Assembly: GCF_022227845.1 (NCBI RefSeq) | Contig: NZ_JAJNQN010000017.1 | Coordinates: forward strand, 29,751 to 93,750 | Reading direction: 5' to 3' | Source: Ectothiorhodospira lacustris | Lineage (GTDB): Bacteria > Pseudomonadota > Gammaproteobacteria > Ectothiorhodospirales > Ectothiorhodospiraceae | DNA: 64,000 bases | Part shown: positions 61,056-64,000 of the stretch, piece after piece | Position numbering within the stretch: position 1 is the first letter of the stretch | Layout: every line of letters starts with the position of its first letter | Program-made: the position numbers and the translations under genes | The notes under the pieces: model-generated | Told to the model about the DNA's origin: nothing | The model's input: the letters and a program-made list of their open reading frames with translations, nothing else | Database searches by the model: none

Positions 61056-61102
61056 GTTTGCCGTGGGGGATGCCTCGGAAGGCCGGCATATCCCCACGAA
61101 AC
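61056..61102. other. Imperfect dyad after secF
   Basis: CGTGGGG (61062-61068) pairs with CCCCACG (61092-61098), ATGCC (61070-61074) with GGCAT (61085-61089), and an outer GTTT with AAAC. The loop is 10 nt. No T run follows. It could be a Rho-assisted end for secF or a recombination-related fold. It lies in the foreign part, outside the 88-bp repeat. Confidence 0.45.
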
Positions 61103-61109
61103 CATTGGC

Positions 61110-61307
61110 GTGAAGCCAAAGGCCCGGGAGTTGTTGGAACTGATGGCAGAAGATCCCTTCCGCAAGCCGCCTCCGTTTGAGAAGCTCATTGGTGACCTTG
61201 CTGGTGCCTATTCACGCCTCCTCAATATCCAGCATCGCCTGGCGTACCAAGTGCTCGAAGACGAGAAAGTGGTAAAGGTCCTCCGCCTCTGGAGCCACTA
61301 CGAATAA
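61110..61307 (+). pseudogene. YoeB/Txe-family toxin, N-terminus missing
   Basis: The 65 residues KPKARELLELMAEDPFRKPP to VKVLRLWSHYE match the Txe/YoeB mRNA-interferase family (compare PPFEKLIGDLAGAYSRLLNI and QHRLAYQV). Full-length members have about 20 more N-terminal residues, including the first strand. Upstream the frame stays open into the secF end, but that sequence is not toxin-like, so the 5' end was replaced. No antitoxin gene is seen. Toxin genes of this type are frequent integron cassettes, and an attC-like half site follows the stop directly. Confidence 0.65.
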
Positions 61308-61308
61308 T

Positions 61309-61327
61309 GCATAACCAGTCGCTCAAG
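61309..61327 (+). other. attC left half (R''-L'') of an integron cassette
   Basis: GCATAAC fits RYYYAAC, except that the third Y is A. The following CAGTCGCTCAAG fits the attC pattern NNNTCGNTCAAG of integron recombination sites. It begins 1 bp after the toxin stop, where attC sites are expected. The matching right half is not obvious within 150 bp. GTTGAGT at 61338-61344 fits GTTRRRY but is too close for a normal attC, so the site is probably truncated. Confidence 0.5.
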
Positions 61328-61609
61328 GCACGACGATGTTGAGTGATTGAAAAATAGCGGGTGACGGACCACGCTGACAACGGCCCCCGGAAGGGCCGGG
61401 CCTGAGTGCGGGCAAAACATTGAAACAGGGCCAACAATCAGGCTATGTTCATTCAGAAGACACTTGCCAAGGAACCCCCCTGCATGGCTCCACAGTGGCT
61501 GAAGGAACCCGCACAGGTAATCCACACCTGCCAAAGCGCCGCTCATGGCCTGCCTGGCCCGCCGCCAAAAATACAATCCCCATTATAAAGATGTGCAGTA
61601 CGTGGCTTC
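61328..61609. other. Noncoding accessory stretch, no gene recognised
   Basis: About 280 bases separate the two attC-like signals. Short open frames occur on both strands, but their translations look random and carry no ribosome binding sites. A GGCCC-CCGGAA-GGGCC hairpin lies near 61382-61397. It may be the remains of one or more cassettes. Confidence 0.4.
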
Positions 61610-61668
61610 GTCCAACAGACCTTTATCCGCCATGCTGCGCACAGCGGATAAACGCTTATGTGTTAGCT
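61610..61668 (+). other. Candidate attC site (59 bp) before the DUF4160 gene
   Basis: GTCCAAC (61610-61616) fits RYYYAAC exactly. A 9-bp perfect stem follows (TTTATCCGC with GCGGATAAA, 13-nt loop), and the dyad ends at GTTAGCT (61662-61668), one mismatch from GTTRRRY. The total of 59 bp is a classical attC length. The two spacers are unequal (5 and 9 nt), which weakens the case. It would be the boundary upstream of the DUF4160/DUF2442 cassette. Confidence 0.4.
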
Positions 61669-61708
61669 GTAACGAGACACAGAGTCTTTTGACGAGTGAA
61701 CATAGAGT

Positions 61709-61945
61709 ATGCCAACAGTATTGCGAATTGGCCCTTACCGTTTCTTCTTCTACAGTAATGAGAGCGGTGAGCCAGCTCATATACATATTCAGCAGGAGCG
61801 AATGCTGGCAAAATTCTGGTTACAGCCAGTTGCCCTTGCAGGCTCAACCCGATTTTCACCCAAGGAATTGAGGAAACTCGAGCAATTGGTTATTGAAAAC
61901 AGAGATACTATTTTGGAGGTCTGGAATGGGTACTTTGGCAGTTGA
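61709..61945 (+). CDS. DUF4160-family protein
   Basis: The 78-residue protein MPTVLRIGPYRFFFYSNESG, then EPAHIHIQ, matches DUF4160, a small domain almost always paired with DUF2442. The conserved FF-x-(Y/F)SNE and E-P-x-H-I-H segments are visible. The pair is suspected to act like a toxin-antitoxin or regulatory module, but no role is proven. The DNA is clearly AT-richer than the rest of the window, which suggests recent acquisition. It overlaps the next gene by 20 nt. Confidence 0.8.
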   Translation: MPTVLRIGPYRFFFYSNESGEPAHIHIQQERMLAKFWLQPVALAGSTRFSPKELRKLEQLVIENRDTILEVWNGYFGS

Positions 61946-62171
61946 GCTTCACCCTCAAGCTCATAATGTTAGATGCACCGATGTGGCACTTGTCGTCGAG
62001 CTTGTGGATGGCCGCACAATCACTGTGCCACTGGTTTGGTTTCCTCGCTTATCCAGTGCTTCGGAAGAACAGTTGAAAAACTGGGAGCTTCTAGGAGATG
62101 GAGAAGGAATCCATTGGCCAGATATTGATGAAGACCTGAGTGTTACAGGTTTATTGGCTGGAGCGCATTGA
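61926..62171 (+). CDS. DUF2442-family protein
   Basis: The 81-residue protein contains VELVDGRTITVPLVWFPRL and WPDIDEDLSVTGLL, the signatures of DUF2442. The ATG at 61926 is preferred because GGAGGT lies 7 bp upstream. It overlaps the end of the DUF4160 gene, so the two are translationally linked. Such pairs are common in chromosomal integrons and genomic islands. The segment after its stop runs into an IS200/IS605 end instead of a clean attC. Confidence 0.8.
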   Translation: MGTLAVELHPQAHNVRCTDVALVVELVDGRTITVPLVWFPRLSSASEEQLKNWELLGDGEGIHWPDIDEDLSVTGLLAGAH

Positions 62172-62187
62172 CCCAGTGCGCGACAAG

Positions 62188-62802
62188 CCCCGCCGTTCAG
62201 GGCGGGGAAGGATAGGGACGGCGTAGCCGTCCTTGGGTTTCAGTGAGGTGTCTGCTGCTGCTCGATGTACTGGCGCACGATGGAGATCGGCGCGCCGCCG
62301 CAGGAGGATGCGAAGTAGGACGGCGACCATAGCACGCCCTTTCAGTAGCGTTTCTCGATGTCCGGGCCTTGCGAAGCAGACGGCTGGAGAGGCCCTTGAG
62401 ACTGTTCACGAGGTTCGAGACGGCCACCTTGGGCGGATATTCCACCAGCAGATGCACATGATCGTCCTCGCCGTCCATCTCGATCCGTTGTGCCTCGAAG
62501 TCGGCGCAGACCTTGGCGAAGATCGTGCATAGCCGGTTGATGGCGTCGGCATCGAATACTTTGCGGCGATATTTCGCCGCAAAGATCAAATGAACGCGCA
62601 TCTTGAAAACGCAATGCCGACCGTGCCGAATATCGTTTTCTTTGCTCATAGACCAAACTATGCTATCTGCATGCAACAACTCCAGGCCTTCAAGTTTGAG
62701 CTACGCCCCGACGGCCAGCAGGAACGGCAAATGCGCCGTTTTGCTGGCTCGTGCCGGTTCGTGTTTAACAAGGCGTTGGCGTTGCAGAAGGAACGTTACG
62801 AG
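62188..62802. mobile_element. Decayed IS200/IS605-family element
   Basis: One end is marked by the hairpin CCCCGCC-GTTCA-GGGCGGGG (62188-62207), a form common at IS200/IS605 ends. A broken tnpA (minus strand) and a 5' piece of tnpB (plus strand) are arranged divergently with 21 bp between their starts. The other end is lost at 62802, where secF-derived DNA begins. The element cannot move by itself. Confidence 0.75.
62240..62649 (-). pseudogene. tnpA: IS200-type Y1 transposase TnpA, frameshifted and with an internal stop
   Basis: The frame starting MSKENDIRHGRHCVFKMRVH contains the HUH motif in GEDDHVHLLVEYPPK and the KGLSSRLLRK segment. After this a one-base shift near 62375 is needed to continue with PDIEKRY. 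A TGA then stands where TGG (Trp) is expected, followed by KGVLWSPSYFASSCGGAPIS and the catalytic tyrosine in RQYIEQQQTPH. The tyrosine is therefore not translated with the HUH motif. Confidence 0.8.
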
Positions 62803-62889
62803 GCGGCCGTGGCCTTGGTAATGGGCGTGGATCGCAGCGTCATGCTGCCGGTGAAGAAGGAAGGGGCGGAACTGGACGAACGGCCGTGA
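62671..62889 (+). pseudogene. tnpB: TnpB (OrfB) 5' fragment fused in frame to the SecF C-terminus
   Basis: The first 44-45 residues (MQQLQAFKFELRPDGQQERQ to KALALQKERYE) are the start of an IS605-family TnpB. From 62803 the same frame reads AAVALVMGVDRSVMLPVKKE and GAELDERP, the last residues of SecF. The joined ORF of 72 codons has no RuvC domain, so nuclease function is excluded. Whether the chimera is expressed is unknown. Confidence 0.85.
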
Positions 62890-62890
62890 G
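62803..62890 (+). repeat. 88-bp direct repeat, second copy of the secF 3' end
   Basis: This duplicate of 60956-61043 has 84 of 88 identical bases, includes the stop codon, and stays in the same reading frame relative to the fused tnpB fragment. After it the sequence differs from that following the true secF. Confidence 0.9.
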
Positions 62891-63136
62891 GCAAACCCTC
62901 ATCCTCGGCAACCTGCTCCGTCCGTGCCTACCCTGAATGGAATGCTCGGGGGGCGTGGCAAACCTGACCTGAAACAGGCAATGGATCACAAAATGGGCTA
63001 ACCTCGACTCCAGGACCATGCAGCGGAAAGGGACATGGAGTACAGGGAACCCGTGCGGCCCGAATGGGGTAGGGCAGGAGAGGGCGGTTATCCAAGGAAG
63101 CTCCCGCTGGACGGGCAGCGGGGGGCGAAGGGTGTT
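62891..63136. other. Intergenic region between the secF duplicate and intI, no gene recognised
   Basis: About 245 high-GC bases contain no convincing ORF, promoter or terminator. GGCTAAC at 62996-63002 is only loosely attC-like. The region lies downstream of intI, opposite to the usual side of attI. Confidence 0.45.
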
Positions 63137-64000
63137 TCAGGCATCCAGGGGGCTTCTGACGGCGAGACCGCCGCGATTGAGTACATGGGTGTAAATCTGC
63201 GTGGTGGACACATCACTGTGCCCCAGCAGTTCCTGCACCGTTCTGATGTCGTACCCCTGCTCCAGCAGGTGGGTTGCGAAACTGTGCCTCAATGTGTGGC
63301 AACTGGCCTTCTTGTGAATGCCCGCCTTTCTAGCCGCCTCCTTGACGGACTTTTGTACAGCGGTTTCGTGCAGATGGTGGCGGCGGGGTTTCCCCGAACG
63401 CGGATCTACCGAAAGGCGACCGCTGGGAAAGACAAACTGCCAACGCCATTCACGAGGGGCATTGGGATACTTCCGTGCCAGTGCGTCAGGCAAAAGGGTT
63501 TCCCCCAGTCCCTGCCCAACATCCCTGGCATGCAGGGCACGCACGGTTTCCAGGTGCTCCGTCAACGGGCCAACCAGCGATTCCGGCAAGGGCACGATCC
63601 GGTCCTTGTTCCCTTTGCCGCATCTCACCATGATCAATCCCCGGTCAAATTCCACGTCCTGTACGCGAATCCGCAGGCATTCCATCAGTCTCATACCGGT
63701 CCCGTAGAGCAGAGAGGCGACGAGCCAGGGAACCCCCGCCAGTTCGCCAAGCATGCGCCGCACTTCTGCCCGGGAGAGCACCGTGGGCAATCGCCTGGGG
63801 CGTTTCGCCCTGGAAAATGGGCCGATATCTCCAAGGGGTTGTTCAAGCACCTTACTGAACAGGAAGACCAGCGCGTTCAAGGCTTGGTTCTGAGTACTAA
63901 TGGAGACATTGCGTGTGACCGCAAGATACTGGAGGAAATCAGCCACCTGCGCAGCCCCCAGACTGGAAGGTGCCTGACCATCGCAATGGTGGATGAATCT
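63137..64000 (-). CDS. intI: Integron-type tyrosine recombinase IntI, N-terminus outside window
   Basis: At least 288 codons are visible, and the frame stays open to the window end, so the gene starts beyond base 64000. Tyrosine recombinase residues are present: Arg in [14 protein letters not shown], Lys in [13 protein letters not shown], His/Arg in [15 protein letters not shown], His in [15 protein letters not shown] and the tyrosine in IYTHV. The extra segment [20 protein letters not shown], then [12 protein letters not shown], is the insertion specific to integron integrases (IntI), and LNRGG-x-x-VRSPLD is their usual end. It would excise and insert cassettes at attI/attC sites. Confidence 0.93.
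   Translation of the reverse strand, partial: RFIHHCDGQAPSSLGAAQVADFLQYLAVTRNVSISTQNQALNALVFLFSKVLEQPLGDIGPFSRAKRPRRLPTVLSRAEVRRMLGELAGVPWLVASLLYGTGMRLMECLRIRVQDVEFDRGLIMVRCGKGNKDRIVPLPESLVGPLTEHLETVRALHARDVGQGLGETLLPDALARKYPNAPREWRWQFVFPSGRLSVDPRSGKPRRHHLHETAVQKSVKEAARKAGIHKKASCHTLRHSFATHLLEQGYDIRTVQELLGHSDVSTTQIYTHVLNRGGLAVRSPLDA

Noticed and set aside
61420..61871. Frames 61420-61692 and 61545-61871 as cassette genes
   Set aside because: Their translations lack domain features and ribosome binding sites, and the second overlaps the better-supported DUF4160 gene in another frame.
61961..61975. GTTAGAT as an attC R' site inside the DUF2442 gene
   Set aside because: It fits GTTRRRY but lies inside conserved coding sequence and has no paired RYYYAAC half, so it is a chance match.
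62996..63012. GGCTAACCTCGACTCC as an attC left half near intI
   Set aside because: The TCG is out of register with the TAAC-NNN-TCG pattern, the CAAG is absent, and no partner half is seen.

Overview
The window looks like the chromosome of a GC-rich, motile, photosynthetic gammaproteobacterium, most likely a purple sulfur bacterium of the Ectothiorhodospiraceae. This is an inference. It rests on bchL, a PucC/LhaA-type assembly factor and two sets of LH2-type antenna genes lying beside gammaproteobacterial housekeeping genes (gltX, gdhA, prfB, lysS, smc-zipA-ligA, queA-tgt-yajC-secDF) and a flagellar cluster ordered as in Pseudomonas. Almost all genes share one high-GC style. The exception is the last 3 kb.

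Layout. 1-5.3 kb: a tightly overlapping cobalamin operon (cobD partial, cobQ, cobU, cobT, cobC, cobS) for late B12 assembly. 5.4-7.5 kb: gltX, tRNA-Ala(GGC), a small membrane protein and tRNA-Glu(TTC), with promoters and a terminator. 7.6-16 kb: a large PAS/GAF/GGDEF diguanylate cyclase, rnk, gdhA, and a divergent pair made of a KaiC-like/PEP-synthase-like protein and a zinc-ribbon membrane protein. 16.1-20.5 kb: photosynthesis genes bchL, lhaA (pucC-like), then two antenna operons in beta-alpha and alpha-beta order. Both antenna promoters carry paired TGT-N12-ACA (PpsR/CrtJ-type) sites. 20.6-36 kb: flagellar and chemotaxis genes, with flgZ-flgN-flgM-flgA on the minus strand and cheV-cheR-flgBCDEFGHIJKL on the plus strand, including recognisable sigma-28 and sigma-54 promoters. 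36-44.7 kb: prfB with its programmed frameshift, lysS, an aminotransferase, pckA, an Atm1-type ABC exporter, a coiled-coil protein, palindromic repeats and queF. 44.8-53 kb: smc, zipA, ligA and a motAB-like pair. 53-61 kb: a PA3496-type small protein, a DEAD-box helicase, tRNA-Leu(CAA), then queA-tgt-yajC-secD-secF.

61-64 kb is accessory DNA. It holds a truncated YoeB-like toxin gene followed by an attC-like half site, a second attC-like dyad, an AT-richer DUF4160/DUF2442 pair, a decayed IS200/IS605 element, an 88-bp duplicate of the secF 3' end fused in frame to a tnpB fragment, and an integron-type integrase (intI) running off the window. I read this as the eroded edge of a chromosomal integron next to secF.

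In function, the B12 genes, bchL, lhaA and the antenna genes would support phototrophy. The diguanylate cyclase, the FlgZ PilZ protein and the flagellar/chemotaxis block form a plausible c-di-GMP to motility link. No complete new defence or biosynthetic system is visible. The most notable signals are the paired operators and gene-order swap at the antenna operons, and the integron/secF-duplication region.
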